Positions 51,548 to 61,800 of a stretch of DNA of 64,000 nucleotides are shown piece by piece. Below the pieces are notes generated by a model, which saw only the letters and a list, made by a program, of their open reading frames with translations, was not told the origin of the DNA and searched no databases. The stretch covers positions 5,513-69,512 of the forward strand of contig NZ_JBEEAC010000031.1 in NCBI RefSeq assembly GCF_040120695.1, read 5' to 3'. The translations under genes and the position numbers were made by a program. Each line of letters opens with the position of its first letter. Positions within the stretch are counted from its first letter, which is position 1. The stretch is from Plantactinospora sp040120695. GTDB taxonomy: Bacteria > Actinomycetota > Actinomycetes > Mycobacteriales > Micromonosporaceae.

Positions 51548-52663
51548 TCAGTGGTCCGCTTCGCCGGTGCTGCGCCGCGGCTTGAACTCTTGCCACCCGA
51601 CCACGCCGGTGGAGTCGGTGCTCTCGCCGGGCACTGCGGACCCCGCCTGGGCGGTCGCCGGTTCCGGCGCCGGGGACAGTCCGGCGGCCGGCCGCAGCGC
51701 CTCCTGCTGGGGCAGGTCGAATGAGTACCAGGTCGTCGCGGGCGCCGCCCCGCAGCTCGGCCCGGCGCCGTCGGACGGGCCGCCCCCGGTCATCGAGGCC
51801 AGAAGGTTCTTCACGGCCGCGTCCCGGAGGGGCTCGGCGTCGACGTCCTGGAAGATGCCGTTTTCCAGCATCTTGTCGACAATCGCGGCGGCGTTGGCGA
51901 AGCGGGCCTGCTGCCGCTGCTCCAGCTCGGACTGCCGGTCGCGCATCATCTGCAGCACGGTCAGCGACTGATCCGGGTGGTGCCGCAGAAACGTGGTGAT
52001 CAGCCCGAACTCGCCCTGCACCATGGCCGCGACCGCGGTGTGCCGTTCACGCTCCAGTTCCTGCTCGTTGCGCAGCTCCTGGGTGTTGAGCGCGTGGCCG
52101 CGCTGAGCGAGTGACAACTTCCGGTCGATCTCCTTGTGCTCCTGAAGGTACTGCTTGGCGGCATCGTCGTGAGTCACGTGCGCGCTGATGCTCTCGATCA
52201 CCACGCCCAGGTTCGGCAGTTCCAGCGGCCGCCCGGCGACGAGCTGATTGCACCCGGCCTCCACCGGGGCGAACTTGTCGATGTCGTGGCGCCGGCTGAT
52301 TTCCCGCATCCGGGTCATGACGTAGTGGACGACCGACGGCTCCACCCGCCCGTCGGCCCGCTCCACGATGATCTTCGCGGCGTCGGCAACCCGCCACCCG
52401 ACAACGGCGTTCACCGCGAAGAAAAAGGAGTCGTCGCGGGACGGGAGACGGTCGTTGATAGTGACGGTCTGGTGTGCCGAGTCGATCTCGCACATCGTCC
52501 GGTAGCGGCCGGAGAGCAGCTCCCAGCGCGACAGCGGGCGACCGGGGCACTCCACCGTGCCGTCGACCGTGGTGTAGACAACAATCACGCTGAAGGACCG
52601 GACCGGCTTCCACAGGTGGAAGCGGGCGACCGGGGTCTCCTTCAGGACTATGGAGCGCGGCAT
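51548..52663 (-). CDS. SPFH/band-7-like scaffold protein
   Basis: A 371-residue protein. Residues ~1-170 look like an SPFH/prohibitin fold (SFSVIVVYTTVDGTVEC, DSFFFAVNAVVGWRVADAAK, LGVVIESISAHVTHDD), without the usual membrane hairpin; ~170-300 is a charged coiled coil (LNTQELRNEQELERERH, DRQSELEQRQQARF), the expected oligomerisation region. The Pro/Ala-rich C-terminus carries D350-STGVVGWQEFK-P362, matching the kinase-like protein's tail. GAGGA precedes ATG 52663; the NTPase gene ends eight bases upstream. SPFH proteins form large rings, so this may be the assembly platform of the system. Confidence 0.7.
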   Translation of the reverse strand: MPRSIVLKETPVARFHLWKPVRSFSVIVVYTTVDGTVECPGRPLSRWELLSGRYRTMCEIDSAHQTVTINDRLPSRDDSFFFAVNAVVGWRVADAAKIIVERADGRVEPSVVHYVMTRMREISRRHDIDKFAPVEAGCNQLVAGRPLELPNLGVVIESISAHVTHDDAAKQYLQEHKEIDRKLSLAQRGHALNTQELRNEQELERERHTAVAAMVQGEFGLITTFLRHHPDQSLTVLQMMRDRQSELEQRQQARFANAAAIVDKMLENGIFQDVDAEPLRDAAVKNLLASMTGGGPSDGAGPSCGAAPATTWYSFDLPQQEALRPAAGLSPAPEPATAQAGSAVPGESTDSTGVVGWQEFKPRRSTGEADH

Positions 52664-52671
52664 GGTGGTCC

Positions 52672-54840
52672 TCACTGGTTGATCGAGAGTTCGGGGCGGC
52701 CGCCACCTGGCGGCTGCCCGACGGCGCTCAGGACCGCGGCGGCGGTGAGTGGTGCGTACGTCGTGCCGGAGCGCGTCAGCCACGACCGGGCGGTGACACC
52801 CAGGATCTTGGCGGTGCGGGTGCTGCCAGCCGCCGCGACCGCGAAGAGCGTGACCAAGGCCCCGCGGATCGCCTCCTCGCCCTCCGCGACGCCGGCCCAG
52901 ATGCCGGCGACCGTCCGGGCGTCTTGCGCGAAGAGCCGGCCGTTGAGGGTGTGGAACCACGCAGACGCCAGCACGTTGCGGATCCGGTGGTCGGCGGCGG
53001 ACAGGGCGAGCAGCAGCGGCCCTTCCCGCGGGTAGACCAGGTCGGTGGCCAGGGTGAGGAAGGCCAGCTCTCCCGTGGGCGTGCGCGGGTCGATGCCGTT
53101 GCCCATCCAGCGGACCACGAGCTCGAGAATCGGGCCGGTCTTGCCGTGATCGGCATCGACGAGTTCGGCGAGGCTGTAGGAGATTGCCAGTCCCACCTCG
53201 GCGCTTCCGGTGACTGCCAGGCGGTTGAGCCGGTCGAGCGCCCGGTCGGGGAAGTCGCCGCCCAGCGCGGCGCCGTAGGCCCGGGCCGCCGCGGCCTGCA
53301 GTTGCCACGGCGCGCTCGGCGCCGCCCACTCGTCGACCAACGCCAGCACCTGGTGCTGCAGTTCCGGCCGGTTGCCCGGGTCCTGCAGCGCGTACGCCGC
53401 GAGTTCCCGGCGGCGCTCCGAGCGGCTGCGGGCCCACGGCCGGATGACCGTGCGCAGGATGTGCTCGAAGGCGCGTTCGGCCAGCACGCCGACACCCGCC
53501 GCGGCCCGAATCCGGACCGCGTCATCCGGATGCCCAGCGAGGTCGCGCAGCCACTCCAGCAAGTTGTCGCGGACGTCGTCGTACTCGTCAGACACCAGCC
53601 GCAGCACGATGGGCGGATAGTCGCTGTTCAGGAACCGGATCACCTGAGCCGGCACCGTACCCAGTCGGCTCGGCACGTCCTCCCAGGTCAACCCGGCGCG
53701 GATCGCGTTGATCCGGGCGGTCCGGCTCTCGCCGAACTTGTCGGGTCCCGCCGTGCTGGTCACCGAGGGCACCTCCAGCAGCTTCGCCAGTGACTCGGCG
53801 GTGGCCGCGACGGTCTGGTAAGGAAGACCGTCGAGCAGGGCCAGCGAGATCGCCAGAGCCTTGAGCGAAGTGGTCGGTAGGCTAAGGAACCAGCCCTCGA
53901 CCTCGCGCTCCATCGAGCGTCGCATGCGGGCGCGCACGGCTTCGACGTCCGGCCCGCCCGTGCCCCAACTCTCGTGCAGGTGCCAGGCCAAAGCGGCGAC
54001 CCGGTCACACGGGCTGTCCGCGGTGATCTCCTCGGCGAAAAGTTTCGTGACGTCGGAATGGTCGAGTGCCTGCGCGCAGCGGGAGGCGCCGACCAGGTAG
54101 GTCAGCCGGGCCCGGAGCACCTCCCGATGCGCGGGCGCCGGGCCGAGCGTCACCACGAACTGGTGCACGCCCGGGTCCCGGAAGGTGATCTCATCGCTGA
54201 CCGTGATGACCACTCGGGAGCGAGGATCTAGTTTGCTCTCGAGGTCGGTGAGCGAGGCGGCGGTGAGAGCCTGCGCGACGGCCGGCGTCATCTCCTCGAC
54301 CAGGTGCGCGGTATCGGCCTTGACGGTCCGGGCGATCTCCTCGGGCAGCACCGTCGGCTTATAGGCGAGGAACTGGAAGATCCCGGCCTCGGCGCACAGT
54401 CGCATGGCCGCCGCGGACTTACCCCGGCCGCGGGGCGCCTGAATGATGACGAGCCGGCGCGATCCGGCGGCCGAGGCGAGCTTCGGATAGGCCTCGCCCA
54501 CCGCGTATCCGTACCGGGCGAGGTCGACGAGACGCCGGCTGACCTCGAAGGTAAGCACCGGGCGGGCGTCGTCGGAGAGGTACTGCTGGTAAATGATCTG
54601 GTCGCCACCGATGACCGTGCCCTTGACGCGAGCGTCACCGCCGACGGAGACGCCGCCCTGGCGGAAAACCGCCCGGGCCGCCCTCAGGTTCTCGTTGGTC
54701 TCGGCCGCCCGGCGTGGGGTCGCCGCGTTGGCGCGGAGCTCATCGCCGGCATCGTTGATCTTCCGGGCCGGGGCGTCGGCCTCATCGGTGGAGTCGGCCT
54801 TCCGCCCTTCCGGCCGATCGGCCGCTTCGGGCGTGGTCAT
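52672..54840 (-). CDS. P-loop NTPase with alpha-helical repeat C-terminus
   Basis: A 722-residue NTPase. Residues 64-80 (VSVGGDARVKGTVIGGD) carry the motif shared with the TIR protein. Walker A is APRGRGKSAAAMRL with K141; SRVVITVSDEITFRD is a Walker-B-like strand. A winged-helix-like stretch and then HEAT/ARM-like helical repeats fill ~380-700 (LLEWLRDLAGHPDDAVRIRAAA, ELQHQVLALVDEWAAPSAPW). This is the layout of STAND-like sensors. ATG 54840 overlaps the TIR stop (ATGA). It probably senses a trigger through the repeats and drives assembly with the TIR protein through the common motif. Confidence 0.78.
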   Translation of the reverse strand: MTTPEAADRPEGRKADSTDEADAPARKINDAGDELRANAATPRRAAETNENLRAARAVFRQGGVSVGGDARVKGTVIGGDQIIYQQYLSDDARPVLTFEVSRRLVDLARYGYAVGEAYPKLASAAGSRRLVIIQAPRGRGKSAAAMRLCAEAGIFQFLAYKPTVLPEEIARTVKADTAHLVEEMTPAVAQALTAASLTDLESKLDPRSRVVITVSDEITFRDPGVHQFVVTLGPAPAHREVLRARLTYLVGASRCAQALDHSDVTKLFAEEITADSPCDRVAALAWHLHESWGTGGPDVEAVRARMRRSMEREVEGWFLSLPTTSLKALAISLALLDGLPYQTVAATAESLAKLLEVPSVTSTAGPDKFGESRTARINAIRAGLTWEDVPSRLGTVPAQVIRFLNSDYPPIVLRLVSDEYDDVRDNLLEWLRDLAGHPDDAVRIRAAAGVGVLAERAFEHILRTVIRPWARSRSERRRELAAYALQDPGNRPELQHQVLALVDEWAAPSAPWQLQAAAARAYGAALGGDFPDRALDRLNRLAVTGSAEVGLAISYSLAELVDADHGKTGPILELVVRWMGNGIDPRTPTGELAFLTLATDLVYPREGPLLLALSAADHRIRNVLASAWFHTLNGRLFAQDARTVAGIWAGVAEGEEAIRGALVTLFAVAAAGSTRTAKILGVTARSWLTRSGTTYAPLTAAAVLSAVGQPPGGGRPELSINQ

Positions 54841-55448
54841 TGGGCGTCACCGAACCCAGCCCGCGGCCCGCGGACGTTGCCGTAGACATCGCCGCCGATC
54901 ACGGGACCGATGACCTTGGCATCTCCCTTGATCCGTACGCCACCCCTCGACGGGGCGTCGTTGCCTTTCGGCTCGCGCCGTTTCCGCCCGGAGACAAACA
55001 GCCGCAACTCCTTGACCAGGTAATCCAGGTCAGCTCCGTCGTGGCGGCTGCGAAGCGTGACGAACTGCCGGTCCGGCAGCGTTGTCAGAGCGTCCGGAAG
55101 GTCACTCGCCACCAACGGCTTCGCCCCGTCGAGGAATACCGGGATCACTCGGATCGATCGGTCCACGGCTTCCACGATCTCCCGGCGCACGAAGTCGTTC
55201 GGGTCGTCGATGCGTCGGCGACCGGTCGCGTCCTCCAGGGTCAGCCAGTCGGGGCCGATGACGACGAGCAGGACGGCGCTGCCGCGTAGGGCGGACCACA
55301 ACTCGTCGGGGAAGTCGGCACCCGCGTGCATGGACCGGCAGTCGCGGAAGACGTTCTCCGCACCGAACTCGGCCCGGAGCCGCTCGTAGACCAGCCCGGC
55401 GGCATAACCGGCGTCATCCGTACGGTAGTTGACGAACACATCTGCCAT
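54837..55448 (-). CDS. TIR-domain protein with C-terminal assembly motif
   Basis: A 203-residue protein. Residues 1-150 form a TIR domain: DVFVNYRTDDAGYAAGLVYE (box 1), VFRDCRSMHAGADFPDELW with E49 as the candidate NADase glutamate, VLLVVIGPDWLTLEDATGR and ADLDYLVKELRLFV. The tail 170-192 (GVRIKGDAKVIGPVIGGD then V-Y-G-N-V) repeats the motif of the NTPase. GGAAGG lies six bases before ATG 55448, the first gene of the operon. TIR domains in bacterial immunity usually degrade NAD+ or make signalling nucleotides; here it would be the effector. Confidence 0.85.
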   Translation of the reverse strand: MADVFVNYRTDDAGYAAGLVYERLRAEFGAENVFRDCRSMHAGADFPDELWSALRGSAVLLVVIGPDWLTLEDATGRRRIDDPNDFVRREIVEAVDRSIRVIPVFLDGAKPLVASDLPDALTTLPDRQFVTLRSRHDGADLDYLVKELRLFVSGRKRREPKGNDAPSRGGVRIKGDAKVIGPVIGGDVYGNVRGPRAGFGDAQ

Positions 55449-55859
55449 CGGCAGCCTTCCACAGAGATGAGCACAGATGCAGAATATCGCACGCCCTATT
55501 GGCCGTTGGTGATCAAGGAAGCAATTCAATCTTGAGCGCAATGAACTGATCTCCTCGCCATCATGGGCGTGGGAAGCGCCGGAAGCAATGCGTTTCCCTC
55601 GCCCAGTCGGGTGGTCAACGGGACACAATTCGCGGGGTGGGTGGACAGAAGGTTCCACCGTGCTTTCACAGCAGGGAGCCGGGCATACCCGTTCGTACAC
55701 ACCTTCATGGAGCAGTGACTCAGTGCAAACCCCATGTGCCACTTGCGTGACGACGCCGGACCTGCTAAAAGCCGTCAGCGGCTTTGCGCCTGAGCCTCCG
55801 AGATGACGGCCCGCACCCGCGCCACCGGGGCGAACCCGGACCAGCGGACCAGGGCCTGA
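55449..55859. other. Intergenic region upstream of the TIR operon, with possible gene debris
   Basis: It holds the promoter for the minus-strand operon in an AT-richer stretch near 55,470-55,560, though no clean -35/-10 pair stands out. A minus-strand frame near 55775-55963 reads RKHLALLNQALVRWSGFAPV and similar, coding-like but unassigned and cut short, consistent with a rearrangement breakpoint at about 55,930 where RHS homology begins. Confidence 0.4.
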
Positions 55860-58800
55860 TTGAGCAGCGCGAGATGTTTGCGCACCGTGGCCGAACCCCC
55901 GAAGCCGAGCTCGGCGAGCGTCTGCAACGTGGTGACCTCGACGACCAAGGTCAACGACGGCAACTGGTACCACGTCGTCCTGTCTGCCTCGTCCAGCCGG
56001 CAGACGGCCTACCTCGACAACAAGATGGTCGGCATGCTCGGCCCGATCGTGCTGGACGCATCGGTGCACTCATATATCGGTGCGGGTACCACCAAGGGTT
56101 GGCCGAGCGTCTCCGGGGACACCAGCTACTTCAAGGGCAACATCGCGGAGTTTGCCTACTACGAGCGGGAGCTGCCGGCGACCGAGGTGGACGCGCACTA
56201 CAAGGCGTCCCGGAGTGCGCTGCAGCCGGGGGCGACCCCGACGCTGACCCCGGTGTCGACCGTGAGCGTCACCGATCCGACGAACCAGGTCTCGAAGCAG
56301 GTCTTCGACATCGTCAACGGCGGCCGGCTGATTGCCGCGACTGACGAACTCGGCCGGACCACCTCCTACGGCTACGACGTCGGCGGTTTCGAGACGATCG
56401 TCTTCGACCCGCTCGGCATGAAGACCGTCTCCGGCCGGGACGTACGCGGTAACGTGATCCGGTCCACCGTCTGCCGCGACCAGCAGCGGTGCGACAGCAC
56501 CTACTACAGCTTCTGGCCGGACTCCACCACCGTCGCCCCCGCGCCGGATCCCCGCAACGATCAGCTCACCGCGGTCCGGGACGCCAGGTCCCCGTCGGCG
56601 ACGGACAATGAGTTCCTGACGAGGTTCGAGTACGACACCGCCGGCAACCGGACCAGGATGGTCCCGCCGCCGGTGCCGGGATATCCGGGTGACCGCAGCA
56701 TCACCCTGACCTACACCACCGCGACCACTCCGGCGGTGGGTGGCGGTGTCACCCCGCCCGGCCTGCCCTACACGGTCACCTCGGCTGAGGGTGGTCGGCA
56801 GACCACCGAATACAACGCCGCCGGGGACGTCGTCCGGATCACCGATGCGGCCGGGTTGGTCACCGAGTTCGCGCACGACGGCGTCGGCCGGACGGTGCGC
56901 AAGACCGTCAAGACGGGCGCGACGGTGGGCGACCTGACCACCACCTACACCTACGACCTTGCCGGACAGGTCGTCGAGCAGGTCGACCCGCCGGTGCTCA
57001 ACTCGGTGACCGGCGCGGTGCACACCGCCTCCTGTCCGAGCGGTGACCGGCTGCGTGTCGTCGAGGAGACTTACGACGCCGTCGGGCAACACCTGACCAG
57101 CAGCGTCACCGGTCAGGACGGCACCACGACCCGGGTCTCCTCGAAGGCGTACTACGCCAACGGCAACCTGGCCTCGGAAACCGACGCGATGGACTGGGTG
57201 ACCCGCTACGAGTACGACCTCAACGACAACGTCACCAAGATCACCCGTACCGACGGGGTCAAGACGTACGTCGAGAAGGAGAACACCTACGACGCGGTCG
57301 GAAACGTCTCCTCGCAGCGTCGGGACAACGGCGCCAACCTGACCTTCTACGACTACGACCAGGCGAACCGGCTTGCCGAGGTCATCGAGCAGCCGTTCGA
57401 CCTGCACCGGCTCACCAACTACGTCTATGACGACGACGACCGGGTGGTCAGCACCCGGCACTCGGTCGGCCAGCTCGAGACGCCGTTGCAGACTACCGAG
57501 GCCACCTATGACCCGATGGGCCGACTCACCTCGGAGAGCGTCACCCTCAGCAGCTCGGCCGGACCGGTCGGCTGGTGGGAGATGGGCGAGACCGGTACCA
57601 GCAGTTGGACGGCCTTCGACTCGTCGCCATCCCAGCAGAACCTGCACTCGTGGGACGCGGCCATCGGCCGGTCCGAGGGCGCCGCCTCGTTCAACCGGGC
57701 CGACTTCTACGGGTCCCAGCAGCCGATGCTGCTCACCACCCAGTCGTACTCGGTCTCGGCCTGGGTGAAGCTCCGGGACCTCAACACGAGCCAGGTTGTC
57801 GTCGGCGAGGGCGGCAACAAAAGCATCGCCTTCTGCCTGGCGTTCGACGACGCCCTGAGCCGGTGGGTGTTCGTTGCGGGCACCGCGGACACGTCGTCCG
57901 CGAGCGCCGTCGGACCCACCACCGCCACCGGGGTGGCCACGAACACCTGGGTACATCTCGCCGGGGTCTTCGACAGCGGCAACAAGTCCATGACGCTGTA
58001 CGTCAACGGTGTCGCGCGGGGCACCGCCACCAACGCGACGCCGTGGAACGCGATCACCCCCCTGACGGTCGGCGGGTTGTTCATCGGACCCGACTCCGAG
58101 TACGAGATGAACGGGCTGGTGGACAACGTCCAGGTGTTCCAGGAGGCGCTCTCCGCCGAGAACGTGACGCGGCTCTACGGGGGCGGCAACGGCCGGACCG
58201 CGCACGTGACGGCGACCAGCGAGAAGCTGACCACGAGCTACCAGGTCGACCGGCGCGGCCTGACCACCGCGGTGACGGACCCGATGGGCAACATCACCCG
58301 CTACGAGTACGACGCCGCCGGAGCGCTGGTCACCACCACAGCACCGGCGGTCTCCGTGGAGACCTTCGGCGGACCCGGACCGGTCTCGTCGGTCCCGGTG
58401 ACCCGGACCGGCTACAACACCTTCGGCGAACCCACCGAGTCGCAGGATCCGTTGCAGAACACGATCACGACCCGCTACGACGCTATCGGGCGGCCGACCG
58501 AGACGATTCTGCCCGACTACGCGCCGCCGGGTGGTACGCCGATCGTCGGCGCCCGGACGAAGACCGTCTACGACGGGCTGGGACGGGTCGAGGCGACGAT
58601 CGATCCGCTGGACAAGGAGACCCGGTACAGGTACGACTCCCTCGACAATCCGATCGAGGTGATCGACCCGGCCGGCAAGGTAGCGAAGGCGTCCTACAAC
58701 GCGGTCGGCGACCTGCTGGAGACGACCGACCCGACTGGCGCCAAGCGGACCGCCACCTGGGACTTCCTGGGGCGGAAACTGACCAGCAGCGAGGTCGTAC

Positions 58801-61800
58801 GCCAACCGACGCCGCAGACGAACACGACCTTCTACGACTACGGCACCGGCGTCTACGGAACGACCCCGGCGGCCGGGCCCTGGCTGCGGAAGGTCACCAG
58901 TCCGGACGGGGTGACGCAGCAGGCCACCTACAACTGGCTCGGTGAGCTGGTGACCAGCGCCGACGGCGCCGGGAACACGACGAGATTCGAATACGACGGC
59001 CTTGGTCGTACCGTCAAGACGATCCGGCCGGACCAGACGAAGCAGACGGTCAGCTACGACGGCGCGAGCCGCCCGACCCGGGTGCAGAATCTCGACGCTG
59101 CCGACCAGGTTCTCACCACGGAAAGCGTCGGCTACGACGACAACGGCAACCAGACCTCGGTGAAGGACGCCCGCGGTACGACGACGACGTTCAGCTACGA
59201 CGCGCTGGGCCGGGTCACCGGCGAGATCCAGCCGACCTCACCGACCACGTCGATCGGCACGTCGTTCGGCTACGACGCGGCCGGCAACCGCACCAGGTTC
59301 ACCGACGGTCGGGGCAACGCGTTCTGGACCACGTACAACGCATGGGGCCTGCCGGAGTCGCAGATCGAGCCGGCGACACCGGCCTATCCGAACCTGGCCG
59401 ACCGGACCTTCACCGTCGGCTACGACAGGGCCGCCCGGCCGAAGACGTACGCCATGCCCGGTGGCGTGACGCTGACCAGCGGCTATGACGACCTCGGCCG
59501 ACTGATCCGGCAGAGCGGGACGGGCGCCGAGGCCGCCACGGCCGACCGGAGCTTCGGATACGACGACGCCGGACGACTCACCTTGCTGTCGGTGCCGTCG
59601 GGCACAAACTCGCTGACGTACGACGATCGCGGTCTGCCGCTCTCGGTGACCGGTCCGACCGATACCGCCTCCTTCACCTACACCCGCGACGGCCAGATGG
59701 CGTCCCGCACCGACGCGGCCGGCACGACCGCCTACACCTACGACGCGGCCGGCCGGTTCAAGACCGCCAGCAACACGACGACCGGGATCAACCTCTCCGT
59801 CGGCTACAACGCGATGTCCCAGGTCGCCACGATCACCTACGGCGCCAGCAACGTGCGGTCGTTCACCTACGACGGCCTGCAACGGCTGAGGACCGACACC
59901 CTGAAGACGGCTGCCGGCGGCACGGTCGCGTCGATCACCTACGGATACGACCTGAACAGCAACATGACGTCGAAGGTCACCACCGGCTTCGCGGGCGCGT
60001 CGTCGAACACCTACACCTACGACCTGGCCGACCGGCTGCAGAGCTGGCAGAGCGGCTCGACCAGTACCACCTACGCCTACGACGACTCCGGCAACCGGAT
60101 CCAGAACGGCGCGAAGACCTTCACCTACGACGCCCGTAACCAGCTTCTCGCGCAGAACGGCACCACCACGTACGCCTACACGGCGCGCGGCACCCTCAAA
60201 CAGACGACGTCCGGATCGGTCAGCTACACCACCAGCACCGACGCGTTCGGCCAGGTGATCTCGCAGCAGGCAGCCGGCGGCACCAGCAGCTACGCCTACG
60301 ACGCCCTCGGCAGGGCGATCCGGCCCGACTTCAAGTACACCGGCCTGGGCAACACACTCGCCCAGGACAGCACCGCCACCTACACCCGCGGCCCGACCGG
60401 CGAACTGCTCGGCTCGGGAACCGGCAGCGGCACCTCGTCGACGTACGCCTGGACCGACCAGCACCTCGACGTCGTCGGCCAGTTCACCGCGACCGGCGCC
60501 ACCCTGGCCGCCTCGACCACCTACGACCCGCTCGGTGCGGTCCGGGCCACGGCGAACCCGGTCGGCAGCCTCGGCTACCAGGGGGAGTGGACGGACTCGC
60601 AATCCGGCCGGGTCAACATGCTGAGCCGCTGGTACAACACCGACACCGGCCAGTTCGACACCCGGGACACCGCGACCGTCGACCCGCTGCCCGACTCGAT
60701 CGCCGCCAACCGCTTCCAGTACGGCGACGGCAACCCACTGACCACGGTCGACCCGACCGGGCACTGGGGCTGGTCGAGCTTCAAGAAGTCGGTCACCAGT
60801 GCGGTGCGGAGCACCGTCAGTGTCGCCGCCAAGGCCGTGAAGTACGTCGCCTCGGGCAAGGCCCTCGCGGATGCCAAGAAGGCCGTCAAGAAGGCCGCCA
60901 AGAAGGTCGTCAAGACGGCGAAGAAGGTCGTCAGCAAAGCGAAGAAGGCGGCGAAGGTCGTCAAGGAGTCCACCACCCGGTGGGCGAAGAAGAAGATCAA
61001 CGCGGTCAAGGACGCCGCCAGCGCGGCCAAGAAGTGCCTGAAATCCGGCGTCGGCAAATGCGTGAAAGCAACCGCCACCCAGGCGCTGAAGAAGGCCGCC
61101 GCGAGCGTGAAGTCGACGGTCGAGGCAATCAAACAGGACCCGTGGAAGTTCGTCGCCAGTGCTGCCGTGGCGGTGGCGGCGACGGTCGCGGTCGGCGCAC
61201 TTTGCGCGACCGGGGTCGGCTGCCTGATCGTCGCGGGGGCGGTGGCCGGCGCGATGGCCGCCGGTGCTGGCTACATGGTGGACGTCGGCCAGGGCGACGA
61301 GGATTTCACCTGGAGCGGACTCGCCGGGACGATGATCGAGGGCGGTCTTGACGGGGCGTGGAGCGCCGGTCTCAGCCGGATCACCGGGGGTCTGGCCGGG
61401 GCTGGTGGCTCGGCTGCCGCTCGGCTTCTTCCCGGGCGTAGTGGAGGCGCGCCGTCGATCGGTGGCCGTCTGCCGAGTGGTGCTGGTGGTGGGTCGGCGG
61501 CTCGTCCGGTGGGTGGTGGCGGTTCCGGCGCGCAGGCGTCTCCTGTGGCCCGGACACCGCAGGGGAATCGTGGGTCCTCGGGCGGTGGGGGTTGCCGACC
61601 TGGGCAGGCGGCTGCCAGGCACAGCTTCGATCCCGCGACCCGGGTGCTGATGGCCGACGGCAGCAGCAAGCCGATCAGCGACATCCGGATCGGCGACGAG
61701 GTGGCGGCGACCGAGCCGACGACCGGGGACACCCAGGCAAAGCAGGTCACGCACCTGCACATCAATGTGGACGAGGAACTGACGAACGTCACCGTTCGGG

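Noticed and set aside
56070..58805. 911-codon open frame on the minus strand
   Set aside because: Mirror of the RHS gene; low-complexity V/G/R sequence and no ribosome binding site.
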